In this document: positions 6,184-14,929 of the stretch, one piece after another
Numbering within the stretch: the first letter of the stretch is position 1
Layout: each line of letters opens with the position of its first letter
Source of the DNA: a virus
DNA: 39,668 nucleotides
Direction: 5' to 3' (one strand)
IMG/VR virus record: IMGVR_UViG_3300037069_001198
Coordinates: 1 to 39,668 of that record
The notes under the pieces: generated by a model
Databases searched by the model: none
The model's input: the letters and a program-made list of their open reading frames with translations, nothing else
What the model was told of the DNA's origin: nothing
Position numbers and translations under genes: made by a program

Positions 6184-6515
6184 TTAGCAGGAGCCCTGTA
6201 GTTCTTGCTCTGCACCTCATCGTCATTGATGTGCGGGTTCTGCTGCACCACCCACTTAGCGACAGTGAAAACGCAGTCCCACAAGTCGTAGTCGTTACCG
6301 TCTGCGAGCTGCTGCTTACGAGTCAGTAGCTTCGTCAGAGTGGTGAGCTGATCCCACCGCGAAGACGTCGTATTACTAACCTCGGGAAATGCATAGTCCG
6401 CACCCAGCCCGAACATGTGAGCGTCATACAGCATCGCCGCCAGCGCGTAACGCAAAGCCTGGCCGTTCCCATCAATACCATTCGACTCGCTGAACACATC
6501 CTGATCCGCGGTCAT
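6180..6515 (-). CDS. Small protein between lysin A and lysin B, unknown function
   Basis: A 111-residue acidic, soluble protein that I do not recognise. It reads as mainly helical, with no signal peptide or membrane segment. ATG 6515 overlaps the lysin A stop by four bases (ATGA), and its own stop overlaps the lysin B start (GTGA), so the three genes are translationally coupled. This tight spacing suggests a late lysis-related role, for example modulation of the lysins, but nothing in the protein shows this. Confidence 0.75.
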   Translation of the reverse strand: MTADQDVFSESNGIDGNGQALRYALAAMLYDAHMFGLGADYAFPEVSNTTSSRWDQLTTLTKLLTRKQQLADGNDYDLWDCVFTVAKWVVQQNPHINDDEVQSKNYRAPAK

Positions 6516-7786
6516 CTCGCAGCCCCATAACCAGCCAGGCCCAACTTCTCGCCGATCTCAGCCAAAGCATCCACAACAGAACGATTATTTATTTGCGGCC
6601 ATCCATGACGTTCACCGTCAGAACCAATAGGCCCCTCAAGTTGATCTAAAATAAAATCCACATCCACTCCAAATTGTCCGAAATCGTCCGCATGCGCTTC
6701 ATTGATGTCGCACTCCACGCCGCCAACCCACTGGTAACCGGCGTTATTTCTCTGCATGATGCTCACGCGGGAATCGATATTCCCACCCGACCACGCCTCG
6801 GTCTGCCACATGTACTTACACACCCCGGCATCCAAAGCCCGCTGACACACGTAATAAGCACCGTAAATGCCCACATAATCAGGGCCGCCCAAAACCGAGC
6901 CGGCACCAGAGAGATAAGCATCGACAACGCCCTGCTGATCCGGCGACTCATCCCAGTCCGCGCTGAAATAGACCACCGGCCTGTAGTCGGCCGGAACGCC
7001 GGGAAGAGAACGAACGTAATCCAGCGCCCACTGCGCGTCAGCGGCACCGCTGTCCTCAAGCATGAACGTGGCATCGGTCTCGAAATTGAAGACCACCTCA
7101 ATGCCGTTATCAACAAGATCGGCGAACTCACCCGGCAGCAGCTGCTTACCGGGAAGGCCCGAGCCGCCGTCATTCAGATAACGGCACACAAAAGAAACCC
7201 CAGCCGCCTTCAAGGCGGCACCCGAGATCCTGCCGCCCGCATAATCCAATCCCCGCGGATAACTCATCGGCTGCCTCCAAGCGGTATCCTCAGCGATCGG
7301 GCCATCAAAAACCCAAAAGTCATTCCAATAGCTACTGGCGAGCCCGGTGATATCCCCAGGCACGGTGCAAACCCCGGAATCGCCGTTGCTCTCCATATCC
7401 CAGCCATCAATCCAGCAGGCCATATGCGAATACGGACCCCCGCCGCCGTGGTGAATAACCACCTTGAGCGGGTAATCCCCATTCAGCATGTCCTGCCGCG
7501 ACACCTGGCGGAAACCACCCAAAGGCCCCGGGAAAGTTTCCGTAGAGAACACCCGCCCCCAGGTCATATCCTCCGGACCATCAATAGCGGCCCCGAGAAC
7601 AATCCCGCACAACCCCGAACAATCCGCGGAAACACCAAAGTTATACGGGTCAAAGCAGCCAGCGTACTCATACTCATCCCCCGGCCCCTGATCGATATCA
7701 GAATGCTGCAAAGGTTGAGCATCAGTGGTCAGCCGGTCCAGAAAAACCCTCTTCGAGAACTCGACGTTACTTCTTAAAAGCGTCAA
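6512..7786 (-). CDS. lysA: Lysin A endolysin: NlpC/P60-like peptidase plus DUF1906-type hydrolase
   Basis: A 424-residue endolysin that degrades peptidoglycan at the end of infection. The N-terminal part (about 1-170) looks like a cysteine peptidase of NlpC/P60 type: Cys56 in ADCSGLCG and His121 in PYSHMACWIDG form a likely catalytic pair. From about residue 176 a DUF1906 (glycoside hydrolase-like) domain begins with YPRGLDYAGGR and continues through VCRYLND, VVFNFETDA, DYRPVVYFSADWD and VGIYGAY. No separate cell wall binding domain is visible; about 25 residues remain at the end. The start is TTG 7786, overlapping the previous stop (TTGA) with GAGG upstream. Confidence 0.9.
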   Translation of the reverse strand: MTLLRSNVEFSKRVFLDRLTTDAQPLQHSDIDQGPGDEYEYAGCFDPYNFGVSADCSGLCGIVLGAAIDGPEDMTWGRVFSTETFPGPLGGFRQVSRQDMLNGDYPLKVVIHHGGGGPYSHMACWIDGWDMESNGDSGVCTVPGDITGLASSYWNDFWVFDGPIAEDTAWRQPMSYPRGLDYAGGRISGAALKAAGVSFVCRYLNDGGSGLPGKQLLPGEFADLVDNGIEVVFNFETDATFMLEDSGAADAQWALDYVRSLPGVPADYRPVVYFSADWDESPDQQGVVDAYLSGAGSVLGGPDYVGIYGAYYVCQRALDAGVCKYMWQTEAWSGGNIDSRVSIMQRNNAGYQWVGGVECDINEAHADDFGQFGVDVDFILDQLEGPIGSDGERHGWPQINNRSVVDALAEIGEKLGLAGYGAAR

Positions 7787-8682
7787 ACGAGAACCTCACA
7801 CTTACCCGGAGGCTCATATTCAGACTCCTGAGCTATACCCGCCAGATCCGCGATCAACTGCTCAGCATCGAAACCATCAATGTTCTTACCGTTAATCAAC
7901 TTCTCGGAATCGAAATAGACGAACGCCTCATCAGAGAACTGCTCATAACCAGCGGCCGTGAAAAGCTGGGTACGCCCCCAAGTGACCGTGTTGATCATCC
8001 CCCCACGACGACCAAGCCCAAGGATGAAATGGCCGCCCTCAACATGAGGATCCTTAAGCGAATCCCACGCCTGCCCCTTATCAAAGGCGTCCATATACTC
8101 GGCGGGGCAATCGATACCAATCCCCACCCCGTCAAACAGATACAAGGCCTGGAACAACTGCTCCACATTCTTAGGCTCCAGCGCCAGGTAGGTGTCGATC
8201 TTATGCACACGACCCGCAGCATCCGTAAAACCCGTCGTACGCCAATACTCCGCAACATCCAACACATTCGACCCGTTATCAGTCGGGTTAGTGCGAGACC
8301 ACGGGTTATAGGCATCCGGGTCATAACCGGTAACCGCCGAATACGCCTTCAGAACACAGTCGTCGTTGACCTCGATCGGCTTCTTGCCCTCCGCGCACCA
8401 CAACTGCAGCGCATGAAAAGGGCCAGCAATCGCACAGTCACCAACCTTGTCATTGGCCAGCATCCCCCAATCAGGCACCAAACTCTCGTGACCAAAATTC
8501 TCCGGAGGGGCAGGCAACCTATACGGCTTGATATAGTCCCGAAGATGCAACTTAACCCCTTCAGGGCGGGCAGGCGCCTTCCCGAGGCAATACCTCAAAT
8601 CAGATTCCTCCTTGATGGTTCCGAACGACATGAGCCCCGCTATTCCCAAAAGCGCCAGGGCGCTCCTTCGGTTAAAATGCAC
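7783..8682 (-). CDS. Papain/C39-like cysteine peptidase-fold protein
   Basis: About 299 residues from GTG 8682. The segment NDKVGDCAIAGPFHALQLW has a cysteine at the start of a helix, GGHFILGL has a histidine, and INTVTWGRTQLF has an N/T..W motif; together these match the Cys-His-Asn layout of papain-like and C39 peptidases. An N-terminal NRRSALALLGIAGLM resembles a twin-arginine signal peptide. It is only present if the GTG at 8682, which overlaps the previous gene by 11 bases, is used; ATG 8631 would remove it. It lies just upstream of lysin A and downstream of tail genes, overlapping lysin A by four bases. It could be a second wall-degrading enzyme, exported or carried on the tail. The specific substrate is unknown. 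Confidence 0.6.
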   Translation of the reverse strand: MHFNRRSALALLGIAGLMSFGTIKEESDLRYCLGKAPARPEGVKLHLRDYIKPYRLPAPPENFGHESLVPDWGMLANDKVGDCAIAGPFHALQLWCAEGKKPIEVNDDCVLKAYSAVTGYDPDAYNPWSRTNPTDNGSNVLDVAEYWRTTGFTDAAGRVHKIDTYLALEPKNVEQLFQALYLFDGVGIGIDCPAEYMDAFDKGQAWDSLKDPHVEGGHFILGLGRRGGMINTVTWGRTQLFTAAGYEQFSDEAFVYFDSEKLINGKNIDGFDAEQLIADLAGIAQESEYEPPGKCEVLV

Positions 8683-9076
8683 CGCGGGGCAGATATTCCT
8701 GATTGCGGATCGGCTCAATATCCACAAACCCGGCCCGGTCAAACGTGATCGGATGCTCCAGCTTCACTACACCAACAACGTCCTGACTGGGGTGCATAGT
8801 GAAAATAATGTGGGTGTAGCTCGAACCGGGACGGTTCTTCGGGGCGAAGACGCGGCCCCGCCCAAAGATGGAGCCGTCCTTTTGTGTAGCCCAGGCAATT
8901 TGGCCGCGCTGATAATCGAAATCATCTATCGGCTCAAACAGCTGAACCTCGACGCTCCCGTCAAGTTTCGCTGTCGTCCCCGACATTTCGCCCAAACCCA
9001 CATAGGCGGGCCACACCGTCACCTGCAACAGGCCGTGATTAGCCGGGGCCGAACTCGCAAAAGTATCTTGCAGCAC
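8672..9076 (-). CDS. Small protein of the tail-lysis junction, unknown
   Basis: A 134-residue protein, probably rich in beta strands, with alternating hydrophobic residues such as LLQVTVWPAYVGLG and GSVEVQLFEPI. No motif that I recognise. It lies between minor tail genes and the cysteine peptidase gene, so a minor tail or tail-associated role is likely by position only. The GTG 9076 start has no strong ribosome binding site, so the exact start is uncertain. Confidence 0.6.
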   Translation of the reverse strand: MLQDTFASSAPANHGLLQVTVWPAYVGLGEMSGTTAKLDGSVEVQLFEPIDDFDYQRGQIAWATQKDGSIFGRGRVFAPKNRPGSSYTHIIFTMHPSQDVVGVVKLEHPITFDRAGFVDIEPIRNQEYLPRGAF

Positions 9077-9093
9077 AGTTATTGAAAAAGCCT

Positions 9094-9441
9094 TTACGTC
9101 TGTGTATACGTGGGTGTTACAACTACCTGGCCCTGCGCAGACAACGTCACCGACGTGACAGAAACGTTATCGACCATGTTGTTACCACTAGTGCTAGAGC
9201 AGACAATCACGTAAGTGATCGTCGCGGCAGGCGAATCAATAGTGACCGCCGTACCACCCTGCACACCGGTCGACCCAGCCGACCACGTAGTCGTCTGCCG
9301 GGCGTAGGCCGGGGATCCGCCCGTGACCTCATTAGTGGGGGTAGTGCTGGAACCCGGACTGCCGGTAGCCAGCCCGATATGCGTCCCCAAAGCCGCATAC
9401 GAAGCGGCCAGGGAATTAAGGGATGCTGTGCAAGCAACCAT
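9094..9441 (-). CDS. Small minor tail or virion protein
   Basis: A 115-residue Ser/Thr/Gly-rich protein. An N-terminal helix with AASYAALGTHIGLATG is followed by NEVTGGSPAYARQTTTW and then strands to the end. The NEVxGxxYARQ-type segment is common in small structural proteins of actinobacteriophage tails. The ATG at 9441 is preceded by AAGGAA. Its position after the large repeat-containing tail protein supports a virion role. No enzymatic motif is visible. Confidence 0.65.
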   Translation of the reverse strand: MVACTASLNSLAASYAALGTHIGLATGSPGSSTTPTNEVTGGSPAYARQTTTWSAGSTGVQGGTAVTIDSPAATITYVIVCSSTSGNNMVDNVSVTSVTLSAQGQVVVTPTYTQT

Positions 9442-9470
9442 ATTTAATTTTCCTTATCTCAACTATATGT

Positions 9471-9773
9471 CTACGCTGGTGGTGTCGTTGTGTAGTTTTG
9501 TGTGGCAACAGTATTGTTAAATGCAGATGCTATTGTGCCGTTTTTGACTATAACCCAATCCCCTAACTTGGCATTCCACGACGCATTCTGGTTTGAACTT
9601 TGAAACCACAACTGCCACTGATTAGGGGCATCTGCGCTAATGTTGCCGGTGTAGCCCCCACCGTTCAGACCCAACAGATAGGACAAAACGTCAGCCATGT
9701 CCGTATAGGTGTTCAATTGCTGCGCAACATAAGTCGCCTGCACTGGAAAGACGGTGACCGGGCTTAGCGCCAT
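9471..9773 (-). CDS. Small virion-region protein, unknown
   Basis: A 100-residue protein with an N-terminal helix (ATYVAQQLNTYTDMADVLSY) and a C-terminal half rich in Trp, Asn and Thr (WQLWFQSSN, WVIVKNGTIASAF), suggesting strands. ATG 9773 has AGAAGGGAA upstream. No family is recognised. It is placed between two tail-type genes, and by position it is probably a tail accessory protein. Confidence 0.6.
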   Translation of the reverse strand: MALSPVTVFPVQATYVAQQLNTYTDMADVLSYLLGLNGGGYTGNISADAPNQWQLWFQSSNQNASWNAKLGDWVIVKNGTIASAFNNTVATQNYTTTPPA

Positions 9774-9785
9774 TTCGTTCCCTTC

Positions 9786-12116
9786 TTAGACTTTCAGAAT
9801 CTCAATGTTGTGGATGCAGCCCCACACGCCGCCCGAGTTGCCGGTCGTTTGGGTGGCCGCACCATCAGATGTGCTGGAATTCTTGGTGTTCAAACATATT
9901 CCGCGGCTGGACGCGACCGCACTGTTTACCAGCGTGTATCCGGCCGGCGCGGAACCCCACGTGCTGGTGAAGTTGTTGATGCTGTCGCCGCCAGCGAACA
10001 GGTTCAGAATCAGCGACGCGCCGCTGGTGTCACTCATTGTTATCGAGGTGGTGGCCATGTTTTGGCCGCCCGCGTTATCGGTGACCGAATGGCCGCCGAC
10101 AGGTGTTGTCGCGTTGGCGCCGCTGATAACAATGGCCATCATCGTGCTGGCGTTAGTCCAGGTGCCAGATGTGTGGTTCGTGGCTGTGGCAATGGTCCGC
10201 GACACCCGCGACGAGTTAATACCGGTGGTCGACGTGTCCACACTGGTCCACGTCGGAACCGTGCCGCCCGCGCTGGGCTGAGACGGTGCGGTGCTAGACC
10301 GGCTGCCGCGGTAAGCGAAAATAATGATCAAGTCACCAACCGCATGGGTCGGTATCGTCACCGTGGTCGCCTGCGCGATGTTGACGGTGCCCTTAATCGA
10401 CGGGTTGGTGACGACCTTGGTGGCGGTCGCCGACAACACACCCGCACCAGACAAAGCTGCCGCGCTCGCGAACTTGGGATACCTTGCCGCCGACAACACA
10501 CCAGCACCAGCAAGGGCCGCCGACCGCAAGTAATGCTCTACCCCAGTAGCCGACAGCACACCATGCCCAGCCAACGCCGCACTACTCAAGAACCTCTGAA
10601 TCGCTGTAGCTGACAGCACACCAGCCCCGGCAAATGGGCTGGCAATGTTGCCGAACCCATGCGCCACAGCCGACAAGGCTCCGCTACCGGAGAAGGCCGC
10701 AGCGACAACCGGAGCCGCACTTGCCGACAAAGCACCGATCCCACCGAATGCCGCAGGATCATGGATCGAATACAGATGAGCGGATGCCGCCAAAGTCCCC
10801 GAACCCGACAAGGGTGCCGCACAACCCTGATGAGCTGCGGCTGCCAGAACACCAGCACCCGATAGTGCCGGCTTGGCGGCAGCCGCTGCACGCGCGGTCA
10901 ATACCCCATGCCCGTGGACGAACGCGCCAACACGGTCGGCCACTATCGCCGACAACGCACCTGCACCAGAGAAGGCCGGGTTGCTGTGAGCGATCTTCAC
11001 CAAAATAGCCGACAGCACACCATGCCCAGCCAGTGCCGGATTAATGAAGCCTTGTGCCACCAGTGCGGATAAGGCGCCGTGCCCACTGAACGGTGCAACT
11101 GGTTTGCCGCCAACGAGGACATTGCTGATCGTTACCCAGTCGATTGGCCCCGATGCGAGCCCGTTGGTGGCGGTAAAGGTTGTGGTGCCAAGCGCTTCGT
11201 TGACAACCATCGAGGAGTTGTTATTAGAAACGTTATAGCGGTTGGTTCCCCCCGTTGACGTGAGGCCCACATTGCCGAAACTACTAACCCCGCCGATCAC
11301 ATCGACCGCCAGCGTCGTATGCGGGCAGGTAACAGTATCGGAGTGAACGGTGGCGCTGCCCGAAGGCGTGAAAGATGTTGATGCCGACTGGATAGCGCCA
11401 ACATTGAGATAGGTTTCGCACGATCCGGCGACGAACGGACCAGCGCCGCCGCTCCACGACGCCACCACATTCTTGGTGCCGTTAGGTATGTTCGCGATGG
11501 TGTAGCGTTCCATTGTCGGGCCGCTCGACCACGCCGAAGCCAGCTTCTGCATAGGCTTGCTGTCATAGGTGACGCCGGTTAATCCGATGGCCTGATCCGA
11601 ACCGATATCAACAATGGCGTAAGCACCGGCCTTGCCGGTATGCGACAGCGTGAGACTTGTCGAACCGAAACCAGCCACGTTAGACGACTCCGCGTCAAAC
11701 ACAGGAATCATCGTCAACAATGCCGACAACACACCAGCACCAGCCAACGCGGGAGTTGAGGGTATCTTCACCGACGCGGTCGCCGTCAACACACCGTTAC
11801 CCGACAATGCTGTCGGGACAGATAAAGCGGCGTGCGCCGACGCGGTTAAGGCACCAGAGCCTCCGAAATCCACGCCGAAATGGGGGGCGCCCGCTGCGTC
11901 CCAAGCATTAACCCGCAGCCGGCCACGGCCAGCTAGATCGACGTCTACGAGCATCCGAACAGTCAGAACAGCTGAGGCGGTGCCGCTACCGTGCAAAACG
12001 GTCGGAATCGGAGTTGCGTGCTTTTCCGCAACCGCCGTTAAGGAGCCGCTGCCAGACAGGCTGACGCCGTCTAGGAAAATTGGGGCTCGCCAAGCGATCC
12101 CGCCGATTTGGGTCAC
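9786..12116 (-). CDS. Minor tail protein with GxGxLxA repeats
   Basis: A 776-residue tail protein. A repeated motif of the form (L/F)-(S/A)-G-x-G-x-L-(S/T)-A occurs about 18 times: six copies in residues 1-140 and twelve in about 350-565, roughly every 20 residues. Between them (about 140-345) and at the C-terminus (about 570-776) are two beta-rich domains. The C-terminal one begins with TTVTIPTHAVGDLIIIFAYR, as in many actinophage tail fibre proteins. The repeats probably form a rod or shaft between binding domains. GTG 12116 overlaps the stop of the esterase-containing tail gene (GTGA). A receptor-binding role is likely from position and build but is not shown. Confidence 0.8.
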   Translation of the reverse strand: MTQIGGIAWRAPIFLDGVSLSGSGSLTAVAEKHATPIPTVLHGSGTASAVLTVRMLVDVDLAGRGRLRVNAWDAAGAPHFGVDFGGSGALTASAHAALSVPTALSGNGVLTATASVKIPSTPALAGAGVLSALLTMIPVFDAESSNVAGFGSTSLTLSHTGKAGAYAIVDIGSDQAIGLTGVTYDSKPMQKLASAWSSGPTMERYTIANIPNGTKNVVASWSGGAGPFVAGSCETYLNVGAIQSASTSFTPSGSATVHSDTVTCPHTTLAVDVIGGVSSFGNVGLTSTGGTNRYNVSNNNSSMVVNEALGTTTFTATNGLASGPIDWVTISNVLVGGKPVAPFSGHGALSALVAQGFINPALAGHGVLSAILVKIAHSNPAFSGAGALSAIVADRVGAFVHGHGVLTARAAAAAKPALSGAGVLAAAAHQGCAAPLSGSGTLAASAHLYSIHDPAAFGGIGALSASAAPVVAAAFSGSGALSAVAHGFGNIASPFAGAGVLSATAIQRFLSSAALAGHGVLSATGVEHYLRSAALAGAGVLSAARYPKFASAAALSGAGVLSATATKVVTNPSIKGTVNIAQATTVTIPTHAVGDLIIIFAYRGSRSSTAPSQPSAGGTVPTWTSVDTSTTGINSSRVSRTIATATNHTSGTWTNASTMMAIVISGANATTPVGGHSVTDNAGGQNMATTSITMSDTSGASLILNLFAGGDSINNFTSTWGSAPAGYTLVNSAVASSRGICLNTKNSSTSDGAATQTTGNSGGVWGCIHNIEILKV
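10420..11070 (-). repeat. About 60-base coding repeat array in the tail gene
   Basis: The larger block of GxGxLxA repeats. On the plus strand GCCGACAACACACC or close variants recur at an exact 60-base step near 10428, 10488, 10548 and 10608, and in looser form on to about 11070. A second, more diverged block of six copies lies at 11712-12089. Neighbouring units match best in the four steps 10428-10620, which suggests recent tandem duplication there. Confidence 0.8.
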
Positions 12117-14929
12117 GGCTTCCGCACCCTGACCAGCACATAGCCATCAGATCCAGGCCCGGAAGCGTCAAACGAGAAAGCACGAACGCCGCCCGCTCCG
12201 CCGCCTGGTATCGAGCCCGACTGACCGGCAACGACGTCATGACCACCGAAATAGGGTGCCCCGTTAAAGATCATAGTTCCAGGCCCCCCACCGGTTACGT
12301 CTCTACTATTGCCCGACTGGCCGCCCCCTTGGCCACCCGCCGCCATGACATCCGCCATTCCCGTCGCCGAAACAGACGAGGCCCCACCGTTACCCCCGGG
12401 ACCACCAGCGGTGCCGAATCCACCGGCCGCACCAGCAACCCCACCAACGCCCACCGTGATGTTCAGGGCTGTCGCCGACCCGGAAATGTCGGTACCGAAC
12501 ACCTTGGTTGTCGCCACCCACGTTCCAGGCATTCCGCCCTGAGAGTCGAAGATCGGCTGCGAACCCTCCGAGCCGGCGCCCGCACCGAGCGCAATAATGT
12601 CTACCAAGTCGCCGGATGCGATCCACGACGGCAGCGTGAAAGTATAAGTGCCGCTTGTCAGCCAGCTGTCGCCAACCGGCCCCTGATACGAGGTAGCGAG
12701 GCTTGTGGCCAGCGCTAAGGCGGCCTGGGCGTCCTGCGCGGTCTGCGACAACATGGTGGCCACCTGCGAAAGTTGAACACCAGTCAAATTCTGTTGGGAT
12801 GCAGCCGATCCCAGGCTATCCAACAAATTCTGATAACTGGTCAGCATGTCGGCCTGCCCCTGCGCCCCTTGCACACTCGAATGGGGCAGTGACGGAATGG
12901 CTTCAATGTTTTTCAGCAAGCTAGCGTCGAGGAACCCGGTCGGTTCAAGCATCCCCGCGTCGAACCAGACTGTGCCCGTTGTCATAATATCTGGCGATAT
13001 GACGAGCGCTATAGCTGCGGTAGCCGAACCCTCGGGGGTGACGAAATCGGCAGACAGAGTGTTCCAACCCGCCGAATCACCCACCGGGGCAATGATAGTG
13101 GCGCCCGGTGTAACATCCGAGCCGCCGATGAACGCGATAAAGTTGCCGGACGCGTCATAACAGTTGATGCCCAACTGGATTTGGTCGCCCGTCGTTGCGG
13201 GTGCGTTAGTCCATTCGACTTTGCCGCTGACCGAGACAACTTCCAGCGGCTGAACCGGGAACTGCACCCCCTCAATCTGTTTGCGAACCCCGACCGTGTC
13301 GGGGTAGCCATCCAGGATGGTGTTGATGTGGTCCCAGATGATCTGCCAACAGGTCCGGTGGTCCCCGTCTGCGAGATTCGGTTGCACTTCCCAGCAGGCC
13401 GTGTTGTGCGCGGACGTGGCCGACAAAACGGCCTGGATCTCCTGCCCCGTAGGGGACAACAACATCTTGGCCATACCGCCCACAAAATCCAAGGCGTTGA
13501 ACGACTTTGCGTCTATCGAAAATTTCAGCATCGACCGGATGGTGTACGGCGACGCGGGGGCACTGAGCAGCGTGATGTCGTTGGGGTCAAGAGGCCGATC
13601 AGAGGCCGGCAGGCTGGATATTTCGTCGCCCGGCGCGTAAGTGACGCCAGTCAGACTGTCGTTAGCCGGGTAGGTTCCGGCCTGAAACGATATCTCCCAC
13701 CACTTGTCAGTTGGTGTATCTTTCAATGTGGGCGTGACACACCCGAACCCGGTCCCCGCATAGTTGGTGGTGCCGGTGCCGAATGCCGGTGTGTTGACCT
13801 GGCGGCGCATGTTGCCGACGGCGCACCCGAAAAGCAGGTCGTTGTAACGATCCTGGAGCACACCATGTCTCAGCTCATCGAGCGCACCGCTGATCACAGC
13901 CCCCCCTTGGCTGTGGCCCATGAGGATGAACGGCCCCGGGCGGGACCGGATCGCCTTCACCAGGTTCGCTGTCCCCTGCGCGAGGCTTTCACCCATCGGG
14001 TACACGGCAGCCTCGTACGGCACAACATAGAATTCGGCCTTGGACCAGTTCAAAAGACTTGTGTCACCGGGCACTTGGCCATCCGTGTTGACCGTGATGT
14101 TTGACGTTTGTTGCGTCAGACGCACTCTTGGATCCCCCAGGTTGGGGCCAGCGGCCTGCGACAGCCCCGGCGTCAGCTCCCAGGTGCCGTCACACCAATA
14201 TATGGTGACTGGTGCTCTACGCAGAGTGCGGATGCAGCCCGCATCACCCCACGTACCGCCCTCAGATCCCGGCCAGTCCCAAATCCACTCACTGTGACCG
14301 AGAAGACTAGCCGCGCTGGCGAACTCGCTATCAGGCTGCACATTGGCCGCAGCGCCAGGGGTTAACGCCTGCAGCGTGTGCGCGGGAACCGGCGTGCCGC
14401 TAGTCATAGCCCCCGCGCCAATCAGACTGGTCAACAACTGATTTATCGCCGGATCCGTCACAAGGGTGGTAACCCCAGTTACGGTGCCCCCACCCGAACC
14501 GCTAGTATCACCCGTGGTCGTCTGCGTGCCAGTCCCCAGCCCACCGCCGCCACTACCGCCCCCGAGGCCCCCAAGACCGAGACCGAGAGAATTCAGCAAG
14601 TCCTGGAAAGCGTTGCCCAAAAACGCCAAAGGGTCGGCAGGGCTGCTGCCGCTAGGGTTAGTGTTGAACGGATCGGTAAGAGCGTTAATGAAATCCGTAA
14701 ACGCCTGCTGAAGGCCGCCCAGCAGATCGTTAATCGGACCCGCAAGGCCACCCAAGCCCAAACCGTTCAGGATCGCATTAACAACATCCTGGATGATTGT
14801 GAGCGGCAACTGGGCGAACATCTGCACCAAAGACTGCAGACCATTCGGAATCCCGGCCCCGCCGCCAGTACCGGCAGTAGGGTCGGTGTGAATACTCGGA
14901 TCCGGCGTTGAGGCAGCCGGAAAAGTCAC
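12113..14929 (-). CDS. Minor tail protein with esterase (cutinase/lysin B-like) domain and glycine-rich tip
   Basis: A 938-residue virion protein in three parts. Residues 1-170 are rich in Gly, Leu and Asn with hydrophobic helices. About 220-530 form an alpha/beta hydrolase: FILMGHSQGGAV is a clear nucleophile elbow with Ser340, preceded by VPYEAAVYPMGES, and the likely histidine lies in WDHINTILDG. This is the layout of cutinase-like and PE-PPE/lysin B-type esterases. About 540-690 look like a carbohydrate-binding-type beta domain (EWTNAPATTGDQI, WFDAGMLEP). The end (about 750-938) is a glycine-rich domain ending in SDGYVLVRVRKP, typical of phage tail tips. A mycolate- or lipid-cleaving activity on the tail would help entry through the outer membrane. 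That function is inference. Confidence 0.82.
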   Translation of the reverse strand: MTFPAASTPDPSIHTDPTAGTGGGAGIPNGLQSLVQMFAQLPLTIIQDVVNAILNGLGLGGLAGPINDLLGGLQQAFTDFINALTDPFNTNPSGSSPADPLAFLGNAFQDLLNSLGLGLGGLGGGSGGGGLGTGTQTTTGDTSGSGGGTVTGVTTLVTDPAINQLLTSLIGAGAMTSGTPVPAHTLQALTPGAAANVQPDSEFASAASLLGHSEWIWDWPGSEGGTWGDAGCIRTLRRAPVTIYWCDGTWELTPGLSQAAGPNLGDPRVRLTQQTSNITVNTDGQVPGDTSLLNWSKAEFYVVPYEAAVYPMGESLAQGTANLVKAIRSRPGPFILMGHSQGGAVISGALDELRHGVLQDRYNDLLFGCAVGNMRRQVNTPAFGTGTTNYAGTGFGCVTPTLKDTPTDKWWEISFQAGTYPANDSLTGVTYAPGDEISSLPASDRPLDPNDITLLSAPASPYTIRSMLKFSIDAKSFNALDFVGGMAKMLLSPTGQEIQAVLSATSAHNTACWEVQPNLADGDHRTCWQIIWDHINTILDGYPDTVGVRKQIEGVQFPVQPLEVVSVSGKVEWTNAPATTGDQIQLGINCYDASGNFIAFIGGSDVTPGATIIAPVGDSAGWNTLSADFVTPEGSATAAIALVISPDIMTTGTVWFDAGMLEPTGFLDASLLKNIEAIPSLPHSSVQGAQGQADMLTSYQNLLDSLGSAASQQNLTGVQLSQVATMLSQTAQDAQAALALATSLATSYQGPVGDSWLTSGTYTFTLPSWIASGDLVDIIALGAGAGSEGSQPIFDSQGGMPGTWVATTKVFGTDISGSATALNITVGVGGVAGAAGGFGTAGGPGGNGGASSVSATGMADVMAAGGQGGGQSGNSRDVTGGGPGTMIFNGAPYFGGHDVVAGQSGSIPGGGAGGVRAFSFDASGPGSDGYVLVRVRKP

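Noticed and set aside
10420-11070. Regular 60-base repeats considered as a CRISPR array
   Set aside because: The repeats lie in one long open frame, have no unique spacers between identical repeats, and translate to a regular protein motif.
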